In this document: piece by piece, positions 8,498-16,675 of the stretch
How the letters are laid out: the number at the start of each line of letters is the position of its first letter
Numbering within the stretch: the stretch's first letter is position 1
Source of the DNA: Haloarchaeobius sp. HME9146
GTDB taxonomy: Archaea > Halobacteriota > Halobacteria > Halobacteriales > Natrialbaceae
NCBI RefSeq assembly: GCF_025399835.1
Contig: NZ_JAODVR010000001.1
Span: 310,001 to 374,000 of the forward strand
Reading direction: 5' to 3'
Length of the DNA stretch: 64,000 bases
Notes under the pieces: model-generated
What the model saw: the letters and a program-made list of their open reading frames with translations, nothing else
What the model was told of the DNA's origin: nothing
Database searches by the model: none
Position numbers and translations under genes: made by a program

Positions 8498-9093
8498 CCG
8501 AGACCTTCAACACCATTGCGGGGCCCGGCGAAGCCCGCTTCGAGGTTCGAGGCTCGGAGTTCATCGGCCACGTCAGACCCGTCGACACCGTCGCGGACGC
8601 CGAGGCGTTCATCCAGTCCGTCGCGGCCGAGTACGACGACGCGACCCACAACGTGCCCGCCTACCGGGTCCGCGCCGACCCGCTCCGCGAGTGGTCGAGC
8701 GACGACGGCGAACCTACGAGTTCGGCCGGGAAACCCGCCCTGAACGTCCTCGCCCAGCGCGACATCGAGAACGTCGTCGCGGTCGTCACCCGCTACTACG
8801 GCGGGACGAACCTCGGCGTCGGCGGGCTGGTCCGGGCGTATTCGAGAGCGGTCAAGGAGGCCGTCGACGCTGCCGGCGTGGTCGAGGAACGCCCCCACGA
8901 ACGGTTCGACATCACGGTCGACTACGACGATTCCGGCTCTGTCCGAGGTATCCTCGAATCCGCAGGCGTCGAGTTCGACGCCGACTACGAGGCCCGCGTC
9001 AGCTTCGACGTGCGCGTCGCGGTCGCCGACGGCGACGACCTGCGCGACCGCATCCGCAGTGCGACGAGCGGACGCGCCGAGATATCGGACTAA
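8494..9093 (+). CDS. IMPACT/YigZ-family protein (UPF0029)
   Basis: The 199-residue protein carries the conserved core of this family: GSEFIGHVRPV, THNVPAYRV, the DDGEPTSSAGKPALNVL loop and VVTRYYGGTNLGVGGLVRAY. A ferredoxin-like C-terminal domain follows (ITVDYDDSGSVRGILESAGV). Bacterial YigZ and eukaryotic IMPACT share this fold; the molecular role in archaea is not established, with proposals in translation regulation. The GTG start overlaps the stop of the upstream membrane-protein gene, which suggests coupling. Confidence 0.8.
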   Translation: MTETFNTIAGPGEARFEVRGSEFIGHVRPVDTVADAEAFIQSVAAEYDDATHNVPAYRVRADPLREWSSDDGEPTSSAGKPALNVLAQRDIENVVAVVTRYYGGTNLGVGGLVRAYSRAVKEAVDAAGVVEERPHERFDITVDYDDSGSVRGILESAGVEFDADYEARVSFDVRVAVADGDDLRDRIRSATSGRAEISD

Positions 9094-9144
9094 TCTCCAC
9101 CGGCGACCCAAGCGTACTTTTGCTCCCCCGCCGTCGTGCGGTCC

Positions 9145-11181
9145 ATGCAGACCGTCGAACCCGCTGACTATCGCGATCTCGCGCTCGCCTCGTCTCCTGC
9201 GGTCTCTCCCGGTGGCGAGCGCGTCGCGTTCGTCCGGACGGTACCGAGAGACGACGAGTCCTACGAGGCCACGGTGTACGTCGCGCCGGTCGGCGGCGAC
9301 GAACCCGAGCGGTTCACGCTCTCAGAGGGCGTCGACGCGGAACCGACGTGGAGCCCGTCCGGCGACCGCCTCGCGTTCGTCAGCACCCGCGGCGAGGACG
9401 ACGACCGCCAGCAGCTCTGGGTGCTGGACGCCGACGGCGGCGAGGCCCGCCAGGTCACGTCGGTCGTCGGCGGGGTCAACTCCATCACCTGGAGCCCGGA
9501 CGGCGAGCGCATCGCCTTCCTCCAGCAGGTGACCCGCGAGGACCGCGACGAGGACCGCGACCGACACGTCGATTCCGAGTACGAGCCCGAGGAGCCCGAC
9601 CCGCGGGTCATCGACCGGACGGTCTACCGCGCCGGCGCACAGTACACCGACGGCCGGCGAACGCACGTCTACGGCGTCGACCTCACCGACGACGCGGTCC
9701 GTCGGCTCACGACCGGTGACGTCGACCACGTCGGCGTCGACTGGGTCGACACCGAGACGCTGTACTACGGTCGGAAGGTCGGCGAGGACCCCGACGACTC
9801 GCTCACCATCGAGATATTCGAGCAGGACCTCGAGACGGGGACCGAGACCAGCCTGACCACCGACACCAGCTGGGGAACGCCGCTCCGGGCGACGAGCGAC
9901 GGCCGGGTCGCGTACTTCCACACGCCCGCCGAGCGGTCGACGCTACGCCAGACCGAGGTTCGCGTGTTCGACCCCGGAACCGGGACGACCCACACCCCGA
10001 CCGCCGGCCTCGACCGGACGATGGCCTACGACGCCGACATCTGCTGGGGCCACGACGAAGAACGGCTCTACTTCCCGACGCCGGAGGCCGGCTCGGTCGT
10101 ACTCCGGCGGGTCCGGTGGGACGAGGGCGAGTCCGCGGACGACACGACCATTGTCGCCGGAAGCGGCATGCACCTCACCGACTTCGACGTGGGCCGGGAC
10201 GTTGCCGCGTTCGCCGCCAGCGAGTGGGACCACCCCGGCGACGTGTTCCTCTCGACGCCCGGCGGCGGCGAAGGTACTCGATTGACGCGGCTCAACTCGG
10301 GGTACCTCGACGACCGCGCCGTCTGCCAGCCGGAGGAACTCAGCTTCGAGAACCCGGATGGCGACGAGATACAGGGCTGGCTGCTCACGCCGCCGGATTT
10401 CGACCCCGACGAGACCTACCCCCTCGTGGTCGAGGTCCACGGCGGCCCCCACGTCATGTGGTCGCCCTCGGACACGATGTGGCACGAGTTCCAGTCGCTG
10501 GCGGCCGCCGGCTACTGCGTCTTCTTCTGCAATCCACGCGGCTCCGCGGGCTACGGCGAGGCGTTCATGGCCGCCATCGAGCGCAACTGGGGCGCGGTGA
10601 CGAGCGCGGACGTGCTCGCGGGGCTCGACGCGGTCTGTGCCCGTGACAGCATCGACGCCGAGAACGTCTTCCTCACCGGCGGCTCCTTCGGCGGCTACAT
10701 GACCGCCTGGCTGGCCGGTCACAGTGACCGCTTCCGGGCCACCGTCGCCCAGCGCGGCGTGTACGACCTGCTCGGGTTCTACGGCTCGACCGACGTGGCG
10801 TACAAGCTGGTCGAGGGCGACTTCGGCACGCGCCCGTGGGACGACCCCGAGTTCCTCTGGGAGCACTCGCCGGCCGCCCACGCCGAGACCATCGACGCGC
10901 CGACGCTGGTCATGCACGCCGAGAACGACTTCCGGGTGCCTATCGACGGCGCGGAGCTGCTGTTCCGGTTCCTCCGGAAGGCCGGCACCCCGACCCGGTT
11001 CGTGCGCTACCCGCGCGAGGGCCACGAACTCTCGCGCTCGGGTGAACCCGCCCACGTCGTCGACCGCATCGAGCGCATCCAGCGCTGGTTCGACGGCTAC
11101 TCCGACTACCGGGACGTGCCACCCGCGCTCGAGCGCGACCGCGACGCCGGGCTCTCGGCGGCCGAGGACGACGCGGAGTGA
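9145..11181 (+). CDS. S9-family serine peptidase (acylaminoacyl-/prolyl oligopeptidase type)
   Basis: This 678-residue soluble peptidase is expected to hydrolyse short peptides. The N-terminal ~400 residues form a WD40/PD40-like beta-propeller with repeated WSPSGDRLAF, WSPDGERIAF and similar blades. The C-terminal alpha/beta hydrolase domain has the catalytic Ser514 in GGSFGGYM, Asp595 in HAENDFRVP and His627 in REGHELSRSG. No signal peptide is visible. ATG 9145 was chosen over an upstream in-frame GTG because a TATA-like stretch (GTACTTTT) lies about 27 nt before it. Confidence 0.9.
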   Translation: MQTVEPADYRDLALASSPAVSPGGERVAFVRTVPRDDESYEATVYVAPVGGDEPERFTLSEGVDAEPTWSPSGDRLAFVSTRGEDDDRQQLWVLDADGGEARQVTSVVGGVNSITWSPDGERIAFLQQVTREDRDEDRDRHVDSEYEPEEPDPRVIDRTVYRAGAQYTDGRRTHVYGVDLTDDAVRRLTTGDVDHVGVDWVDTETLYYGRKVGEDPDDSLTIEIFEQDLETGTETSLTTDTSWGTPLRATSDGRVAYFHTPAERSTLRQTEVRVFDPGTGTTHTPTAGLDRTMAYDADICWGHDEERLYFPTPEAGSVVLRRVRWDEGESADDTTIVAGSGMHLTDFDVGRDVAAFAASEWDHPGDVFLSTPGGGEGTRLTRLNSGYLDDRAVCQPEELSFENPDGDEIQGWLLTPPDFDPDETYPLVVEVHGGPHVMWSPSDTMWHEFQSLAAAGYCVFFCNPRGSAGYGEAFMAAIERNWGAVTSADVLAGLDAVCARDSIDAENVFLTGGSFGGYMTAWLAGHSDRFRATVAQRGVYDLLGFYGSTDVAYKLVEGDFGTRPWDDPEFLWEHSPAAHAETIDAPTLVMHAENDFRVPIDGAELLFRFLRKAGTPTRFVRYPREGHELSRSGEPAHVVDRIERIQRWFDGYSDYRDVPPALERDRDAGLSAAEDDAE

Positions 11182-11518
11182 CGGTGTGAGAAACGGAGCC
11201 ATACTGACGGTCGTTTCGTTCGGAACTTCTGTCACCTGAGCTTCCCCCCGTCGTGCGGTCTAGACCCGAAACGAGGGGGTTCGGTCGCCAGTCGATTTCG
11301 CAATCGGGTACAGAACCGGCCTTCGAGAGCCCTCGATAGCACTCGATAGCCATGTGGAGGTCCGTTTCGTCTGGTTCTGGGTGCCAGTGACGGGACCGTA
11401 GTCGGGCGATTCGCACCCGAAACCAGGGGGTTCACGCGGGGCGTGGCACCAGCAAGAATCGACGGTAGCGTCCGCGTATTTCGGAACGCCACTGCTCTTC
11501 CCGGTACGAGACGCCACC
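11182..11518. repeat. 337-bp intergenic region with a 19-bp direct repeat
   Basis: No convincing gene is present. ACCCGAAACGAGGGGGTTC at 11264-11282 recurs as ACCCGAAACCAGGGGGTTC at 11415-11433, 151 bp apart with one difference. A short direct repeat CTCGATAGC is doubled near 11332-11350. The rest is promoter and terminator space between the S9 peptidase and the acetyltransferase gene. Confidence 0.5.
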
Positions 11519-12031
11519 ATGTCACCGGAGTTCACCATCCGCCGCTACCGCCCTGCCGACCACGAGCGCGTGCTCGCACTCCACGAGGAAGCGATGCGAC
11601 AGGTGGGTTCGTTCGTCGAGGGCGCGCCCGACGCCGACCTCGCAAAGATAGAATCGTCGTACCTCGATTCGGGCGGGGAGTTCCTCGTCGGCGAGGTGGA
11701 CGGGCGACTCGTCGCGATGGGGGCGTTTCGACCCGCCGACGGGTACGTCACCGAGTTCCTCGACGACCTCCGTGACGGGGCAGCCGAACTCAAGCGGATG
11801 CGCGTCGACCCGGCCCACCAGCGCCAGGGGTACGGGAGTCAGCTCCTCGACGCCCTCGAACGACGGGCGCGAGCACAGGGGTACACGGAACTGGTGTTAG
11901 ACACGTCGCCGAAACAGGAGGGTGCCCAGCGACTGTACGAGTCACACGAGTTCGAACAGGTGCGACGAGAAGAGGCGCAACTGGCGGAGGAGGCGTTCGT
12001 GTTGCTGTTCTACCGGAAATCGCTGGCGTAG
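11519..12031 (+). CDS. GNAT-family N-acetyltransferase
   Basis: The 170-residue product has the GNAT acetyl-CoA site: ELKRMRVDPAHQRQGYGSQLLDALERRARAQGYTEL, with RxxGxG seen as RQGYGS. N-terminal strands (FTIRRYRPADHERVLALHEEA) and a typical C-terminal strand (AQRLYESHEFEQVRRE) complete the fold. The acceptor substrate cannot be predicted. It ends one base from the end of a convergent small zinc-protein gene. Confidence 0.85.
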   Translation: MSPEFTIRRYRPADHERVLALHEEAMRQVGSFVEGAPDADLAKIESSYLDSGGEFLVGEVDGRLVAMGAFRPADGYVTEFLDDLRDGAAELKRMRVDPAHQRQGYGSQLLDALERRARAQGYTELVLDTSPKQEGAQRLYESHEFEQVRREEAQLAEEAFVLLFYRKSLA

Positions 12032-12235
12032 TCAGTCCACGATGATGTCGTCGTCCTCGATGACCGGCCCCTGCTGGGGCTGCATCTCCTCCTGGTAGCG
12101 TCGAATCCACGTCGCGAAACAGTCCGGGCAGAGCCGCTGGGCGTCTATCTGTGTTCGGTCGACCGCGAGTTGTACCGTCCGGGACAGCGCATCGGAGACC
12201 GGCTCCCCACAGTCGTCACACGCGTCGTCGCTCAT
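12032..12235 (-). CDS. Small zinc-ribbon-like protein
   Basis: The 67-residue acidic protein carries two CxxC knuckles, CDDC near the N-terminus and CPDC at about residue 36, which would bind one zinc ion. The tail is acidic (PVIEDDDIIVD). Haloarchaeal genomes encode many such small zinc-finger proteins of mostly unknown role. The stop codon abuts the stop of the convergent acetyltransferase gene. Confidence 0.75.
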   Translation of the reverse strand: MSDDACDDCGEPVSDALSRTVQLAVDRTQIDAQRLCPDCFATWIRRYQEEMQPQQGPVIEDDDIIVD

Positions 12236-12324
12236 GGGCCAACCCTCGCGGTCCTCCGTTAAAGACGTTCAGGTCGTTCGACGAGCGTGGCTCGACGCTG
12301 CCCCTCGTCAGTCGTGGACTGACG

Positions 12325-13002
12325 CTACGTCGTCCGGAATGCCCGGTCACCCGCGTCGCCGAGGCCGGGTACGATGAAGCCGTCGTCGTCGAGGTGGTCG
12401 TCGATGGCGACCGTCAGCAGGTCGACGTCCGGCACCTCGTTGCCGACGCGGAGCAGCCCGTCGGGGGCGCTCACGGCCGAGAGCACGATGAGGTGCTCCG
12501 GGTCGGGTGCCTGCTCCTGGACGTGTTCGAGGACGGCACACATCGTCGAGCCGGTGGCGAGCATCGGGTCGGCGACGATGACGGTGTCCTCCTCGTGAAT
12601 CTCGGGGAGTTTCACGTAGTCGATGGTGATGGGGAACTGGCCCTCGTCGTTGCGGCCGGCCTCCTCGTCGCGCGAGGCGGAGATGACGCCCTGGCGGGCG
12701 CGCGGGAACGCCTTGAGCAGCCCCTCGACGAACGGCGTCGCGGCGCGCAGGACGTTGATGATGACGACGTCGTCGAGTCCCTTGACGCGCTCGCCCATCG
12801 TCGTCTCCAGCGGCGTCTCTATCTCGACGTACTCGGTCTCCATCCGGCCGTCGATGATCTCGTAGCCACAGATACGGCCGAGCTTGACCAGGCCCTTGCG
12901 GAACGCGACCTGCTCCGTCTCGATGCTTCGCAGCTTCGACAGTGTGTCCTTGGCGAGTGCGTGCGTGACGAGGTACGCGTCGCCTCGGTCCTCGATGGTC
13001 AT
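12325..13002 (-). CDS. upp: Uracil phosphoribosyltransferase (Upp)
   Basis: Upp salvages uracil by converting it with PRPP to UMP in the cytoplasm. The 225-residue product contains the PRPP-binding loop [14 protein letters not shown], the uracil-site C-terminal segment [13 protein letters not shown] and the conserved [27 protein letters not shown] stretch. The length is usual for the family. ATG 13002 has no competing start. It is followed on the same strand by no other gene within 80 bp. Confidence 0.95.
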   Translation of the reverse strand: MTIEDRGDAYLVTHALAKDTLSKLRSIETEQVAFRKGLVKLGRICGYEIIDGRMETEYVEIETPLETTMGERVKGLDDVVIINVLRAATPFVEGLLKAFPRARQGVISASRDEEAGRNDEGQFPITIDYVKLPEIHEEDTVIVADPMLATGSTMCAVLEHVQEQAPDPEHLIVLSAVSAPDGLLRVGNEVPDVDLLTVAIDDHLDDDGFIVPGLGDAGDRAFRTT

Positions 13003-13062
13003 ACCCCGAAACGGGACGCCTGTGACTTAGAAAGTACCGAATTCCGCGGCGGTCGGGGGCTG

Positions 13063-13752
13063 TCAGTCCTCGTACTCGATGCCGAGCTCGTCGAGCAGTG
13101 TCACCGCGGCCGCGTGCGAGGAGCCCGGTCCCCGTGCCGTGACGAGCGAGCCGTCGACCGTGACGGAGGTGTCCTGGTCCAGTTCGGCGTCCCAGTTGCC
13201 GCCCGCGGCTTTCACCTCGTCCTCTACCCAGTAGGGCAGCTTCCGGCCGTCGGGCATCAGGTCGTCGTCGTCGACGATTCCCTCCTCCCACTCGTTCGGG
13301 AAGCCGGTCACGTCCCGGCCGTCGACGAGGAACCCACCGTCGCTGTCGCGGGTGAACGCGAGGATGCCGACGGCGTGACAGACGACGAGTGCGACGCCGT
13401 CTCCTTCGACGGTGTCCCGGAGGAGGTCGCGTGCGTGGCTGTCCTGGTTGATGTCCCACTCGGTGCCGTGGCCGCCGGGGAACACCACCGTATCGTAGTC
13501 GCCGGCGGTCTGGCGGGCGAGTGGCTCCGGGTTCTGGAGGCGCTCGTCGGACTCGTGAACGTCCATCACCCACTCGGCCTGCTCCTCGCCGACGTTCTCG
13601 GGGTCGACCGAGCGCTCGTCCACCTCGGGCGGGTCGCCGGTCGGTGTCGCGACGGTCACGTCCACGCCGGCGTCCGAGAGCGTGGTCAGTGGCTCGATGC
13701 ACTCCTCTCCCCAGTAGCCGTGCTCGCTGACGACGAACAGTGCGGATGGCAT
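13063..13752 (-). CDS. DJ-1/PfpI superfamily protein (Hsp31-like)
   Basis: The 229-residue protein has the class I glutamine-amidotransferase-like fold with the nucleophile elbow ALVVCHAVG (Cys125, His126) and a conserved acidic residue in YWGEECIEPL. FPGGHGTEWD provides the glycine-rich loop. Members act as protein chaperones, glyoxalase III or deglycases; the Cys-His pair and length are closest to the Hsp31/glyoxalase III branch, but the substrate is not decidable from sequence. It is divergent from the SRPBCC gene. Confidence 0.75.
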   Translation of the reverse strand: MPSALFVVSEHGYWGEECIEPLTTLSDAGVDVTVATPTGDPPEVDERSVDPENVGEEQAEWVMDVHESDERLQNPEPLARQTAGDYDTVVFPGGHGTEWDINQDSHARDLLRDTVEGDGVALVVCHAVGILAFTRDSDGGFLVDGRDVTGFPNEWEEGIVDDDDLMPDGRKLPYWVEDEVKAAGGNWDAELDQDTSVTVDGSLVTARGPGSSHAAAVTLLDELGIEYED

Positions 13753-13857
13753 ACATCACGCAACGACGCCCAACGGATTAAGTCTCGGGCCTACCGACGC
13801 ACCCACCGGAACCGACACCCCCTACGCCTATGAGAGGGGGAGGCGTGGGTGGGGCCA

Positions 13858-14274
13858 ATGGCAGACGTGACCGTGTCACGCCACCTCGACGTCTCGCGAC
13901 CGACCGTCGCCAGTCACCTGAACCCCGGTCGCCTCGTCGAACTGGAGGGGACCTTCGACGTGGCGTCGGTGACCGAGACCGACGAGGGCTGGCGCGTCGA
14001 GGCGACGGCACCCGGCATGACCGCCGCGTTCGACGTGCGGGCGCTCGACGACGGCGACGGCTACGAGTACGAACAGGTCGGCGACCACGGGCCGTTCGCG
14101 TCGATGGAGACGCGCATCGAACTCGCGGCCGCCCCCGACGGGACCGAGGTGACCGCCACCTCCTCGGTCGACCTCGGGCTGCCCCTGACGGTGGTGACCG
14201 ACCGCGTCGCCGGCTGGAAGCGCCGCGGGGAGTTGCGCCGGGCGCTCGACCAGCTCGCCGAGGACGTGGAGTGA
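13858..14274 (+). CDS. SRPBCC (START-like) domain protein
   Basis: The 138-residue protein reads as a single helix-grip domain: an initial strand VTVSRHLDVSRPTVASHLNP, alternating strands (VEATAPGMTAAFDV, YEYEQVGD, METRIELAAAPDGTEVTATSSVDLG) and a C-terminal helix (GWKRRGELRRALDQLAEDVE). Such domains bind hydrophobic ligands or act as polyketide-cyclase-like proteins; the ligand is unknown. ATG 13858 is preferred to an upstream in-frame GTG because it matches the usual start of this domain. Confidence 0.7.
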   Translation: MADVTVSRHLDVSRPTVASHLNPGRLVELEGTFDVASVTETDEGWRVEATAPGMTAAFDVRALDDGDGYEYEQVGDHGPFASMETRIELAAAPDGTEVTATSSVDLGLPLTVVTDRVAGWKRRGELRRALDQLAEDVE

Positions 14275-14344
14275 GGTCGTGGCCTGTGCGACCGTGGCGC
14301 ACAACTGGCCGGGGATTTAGTAGGAGAGTCGCCGATTCGGACGT

Positions 14345-14566
14345 ATGGGTGTCATTACCACGATAAAGGAGATGCTGCAGGCGTCGACACAGTCGACGAA
14401 CCGTGGGACCACGACGGAGCAGTCGAAGGGGGCGTACTGGTGTGACGACTGCAGCGAGCGGCTGCTGGACACGGCGGTCGAGGGCGACGAGGCCCCCGAG
14501 TGCCCGTCCTGTGGCGAGGAGATGCGGTTCGAGCGCTCGCCCGGGTCGACCGGCTGTGCCTGCTGA
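14345..14566 (+). CDS. Small CPxCG-type zinc-finger protein
   Basis: The 73-residue protein has paired knuckles WCDDCSERL and CPSCGEEM that would hold one zinc ion, plus a C-terminal CAC. The N-terminal ~30 residues are polar and Thr/Gln-rich (KEMLQASTQSTNRGTTTEQ). This is a typical haloarchaeal micro-zinc-finger protein of unknown role. Its stop codon abuts the end of the convergent 58-residue membrane protein gene. Confidence 0.75.
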   Translation: MGVITTIKEMLQASTQSTNRGTTTEQSKGAYWCDDCSERLLDTAVEGDEAPECPSCGEEMRFERSPGSTGCAC

Positions 14567-14743
14567 CTAGCGCGTCGCCAGGTACGTCAGTACCATCATG
14601 ATGCCCGTGAAGACGGCGAACCGACCCAGCGTGAACTCCGTCACCCCGATGAACTCCGACCCCCAGAGAACGACGGCCGCGAACACCGCAGAGAGTACGA
14701 GGTTCATCACGAAGTGAACCCGCGGGTCACCTTTCCTGTCCAT
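14567..14743 (-). CDS. Very small membrane protein (58 residues)
   Basis: From ATG 14743 the product has two hydrophobic segments (FVMNLVLSAVFAAVVLWGSEFI and FTLGRFAVFTGIMMVLTYLA) after a short charged start (MDRKGDPRVH). The longer open frame upstream is Arg/Pro-rich and looks like antisense of the next gene, so I used the internal ATG. The function is unknown. Confidence 0.55.
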   Translation of the reverse strand: MDRKGDPRVHFVMNLVLSAVFAAVVLWGSEFIGVTEFTLGRFAVFTGIMMVLTYLATR

Positions 14744-14858
14744 GGTCGGAGACGACAGGACCCACCCACTTAGTTCTCCCTCGCATCCCCAGCCTGCCCG
14801 CGGGCCGACCAGCCTGACTAGAACGCTTACAATAGCACGACACCTAGTCACACGCGTG

Positions 14859-15179
14859 ATGCAGTTCCGGAACAGGCGGGGGACGCCCGTCGACCCCGTG
14901 CCCTTCTTCGTCGTCGTCGCCAGTGTCTTCCTCGTCACCTTCTCGTTCGGCCCGATGTACCTGCTGGCGCTGGACCTCCAGCTACCGGTGTCCCTCGGGG
15001 TCTGTACCATCGTCTTCCTCGGGGCCTCGGTCCTCGCGTACTACCAGCTCGTCTGGCTGACCCGGCCGGAGTTCCTCGCGGAGGTCCCCGCGGCGACCCG
15101 CCTGCGCCGACTCGCCTACGCGGTCGTCACCGGTATCGCACTGCTGGGGCTGCTGTCGATTCCCCTGTTCCTCCAGTAG
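14859..15179 (+). CDS. Small membrane protein with three transmembrane segments
   Basis: The 106-residue product starts MQFRNRRGTPVDPVPFF and has three hydrophobic stretches (FVVVASVFLVTFSFGPMYLLAL, LGVCTIVFLGASVLAYYQLVWL, LAYAVVTGIALLGLLSIPLF) with positive residues at the start, suggesting an N-in topology. A TATA-like CTTACAATAG lies about 28 nt before ATG 14859, which supports this start. The function is unknown. Confidence 0.6.
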   Translation: MQFRNRRGTPVDPVPFFVVVASVFLVTFSFGPMYLLALDLQLPVSLGVCTIVFLGASVLAYYQLVWLTRPEFLAEVPAATRLRRLAYAVVTGIALLGLLSIPLFLQ

Positions 15180-15258
15180 CGACGGGAGTCGCCGACACTA
15201 CGTCAGGTGAGCGTCAGGTGACCGTGTCTTTTTGTACCACCACGAGAAGTGTGGACGC

Positions 15259-15558
15259 ATGACACTCGCAGAGCGAATCGCGTCGTTCCGAGACTGGCTC
15301 GAAGAGGTCTTCCACGGGCTCTACCACGGGATGATCGAACACCCGGCGTTCGAGAAGATCGAACACGAGGCTGAAGACCAGGAGGACGCCTTCTTCTTCG
15401 CCTGCTTCTCCGACGCCTTCGGTATCCCGAGCCCCATCTCCTACTACACCAGCGAACTGCTGCCCTACCTCGCCGAGGAGTTCGAGGCCTGGGAACGCCG
15501 GATGTGGGACCGCCAGACGCTGCTCGAACGCAAGGGCGAACAGTACCACTTCCACTGA
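15259..15558 (+). CDS. Small acidic protein in operon with the GET3/ArsA ATPase
   Basis: The 99-residue soluble protein is rich in aromatic and acidic residues (WLEEVFHGLYHGMIEHPAFEKIEHEAEDQEDAFFFACF, SYYTSELLPYLAEEFEAWERRMWDRQTLLERKGEQYHFH). Its TGA overlaps the ATG of the ATPase gene by one base, so the two are translationally coupled and probably act together. A T-rich promoter element (TCTTTTTGTACC) lies about 25-30 nt upstream. I do not recognise a characterised family. Confidence 0.7.
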   Translation: MTLAERIASFRDWLEEVFHGLYHGMIEHPAFEKIEHEAEDQEDAFFFACFSDAFGIPSPISYYTSELLPYLAEEFEAWERRMWDRQTLLERKGEQYHFH

Positions 15559-16523
15559 TGAGCAAGTTTGTCTTCTTCGGCGGGAAGGGCGGGGTCGGCA
15601 AGACCACCGTCTCGAGCGCCTTCGGCCTGAAGAACGCGAACGCGGGACTGAAGACTCTCGTGGTCTCCACCGACCCGGCCCACAGCACCTCCGACGTGTT
15701 CGACCAGCAGTTCGGCGACGACCCTGACCCCGTCGAGGGCATCGAGAACCTCTGGGCGATGGAGATAGACCCCGAGGAGGAGGTCGAACGTCACCTCCAG
15801 GAGACCAAACGGGCCATGGGCGACCAGGTGAGTCCGGCCATCGTCAACGACATCAACCGGCAGATCGACCTCGCGCACAAGACCCCCGGTGCCTACGAGT
15901 CCGCGCTGTTCGACCGGTTCATCGACGTGATGAAGAACAGCGACGAGTTCGACCGCGTCGTCTTCGACACCTCGCCCACCGGCGGAACGCTCCGGCTGCT
16001 CTCGCTCCCGGAGTTCCTCGGCGACTGGATCGACCGGCTGGTCCAGAAGCGCATGAAGAGCATCGACCTGTACGAGAAGGCCGCCATCGGCGAACGCGAG
16101 GCCCGCCTGAAGATGGAGAACGACCCCATCATCGGCCGACTCACCGACCGCAAGGAGAAGTTCGAGTTCGCGGGCGACGTGCTCCGCTCGGACGCGACGT
16201 TCTACCTCGTGTTGAACCCGGACGAGCTCTCCATCCGCGAGACCGACCGCGCCATCGACCAGCTCGCGGAGTACGACCTCTCGGTCGCCGGCCTCGTCGT
16301 CAACAGGATGACGCCGGAACCCGACGCGGACGAAGACGGGACCGGCGCACGCTACCTCCGGGACCGCTGTGCGACCGAGCGCGAGCGCATCGAACGCGTC
16401 CGCGAGGACTTCGAGGAGCCCATCGTCGCGGTCATCGAGACACGCGTCGAGGAGGTGAAAGGGTCGCTCCTCGCCGAGGTAGCGGACGAACTGGAGATAA
16501 CGGTCGCGCCGTCAGTCACGTAA
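15558..16523 (+). CDS. GET3/ArsA-family ATPase
   Basis: This deviant-Walker-A ATPase (321 residues) has the P-loop GGKGGVGKTT at residues 8-17, the switch I stretch VSTDPAHSTSDVF and switch II DTSPTGGTLRLLSLP. One ArsA domain is present, as in TRC40/GET3 proteins that target tail-anchored membrane proteins and in single-domain ArsA. No arsenic genes are nearby, so a membrane-targeting or chaperone role is the more likely inference. The small partner gene immediately upstream overlaps by one base. Confidence 0.85.
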   Translation: MSKFVFFGGKGGVGKTTVSSAFGLKNANAGLKTLVVSTDPAHSTSDVFDQQFGDDPDPVEGIENLWAMEIDPEEEVERHLQETKRAMGDQVSPAIVNDINRQIDLAHKTPGAYESALFDRFIDVMKNSDEFDRVVFDTSPTGGTLRLLSLPEFLGDWIDRLVQKRMKSIDLYEKAAIGEREARLKMENDPIIGRLTDRKEKFEFAGDVLRSDATFYLVLNPDELSIRETDRAIDQLAEYDLSVAGLVVNRMTPEPDADEDGTGARYLRDRCATERERIERVREDFEEPIVAVIETRVEEVKGSLLAEVADELEITVAPSVT

Positions 16524-16675
16524 CCAGAAAGTATTCAAGCGGATTTGTTTCGGCTCGAAACACGTTTCCCCCGCGTTCAGCCGTTATCGACCCCGAGATT
16601 CGCATTGCTCCTGTTCGGATGCTATAACAAATTTTAAATCACAGTTTTCCATTATATGCCCTGAGGCACGATAGC

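Noticed and set aside
15558-16523. Arsenite efflux ATPase
   Set aside because: ArsA and GET3 share the fold; no arsB, arsD or arsR gene is nearby and the partner gene is unrelated to arsenic systems.
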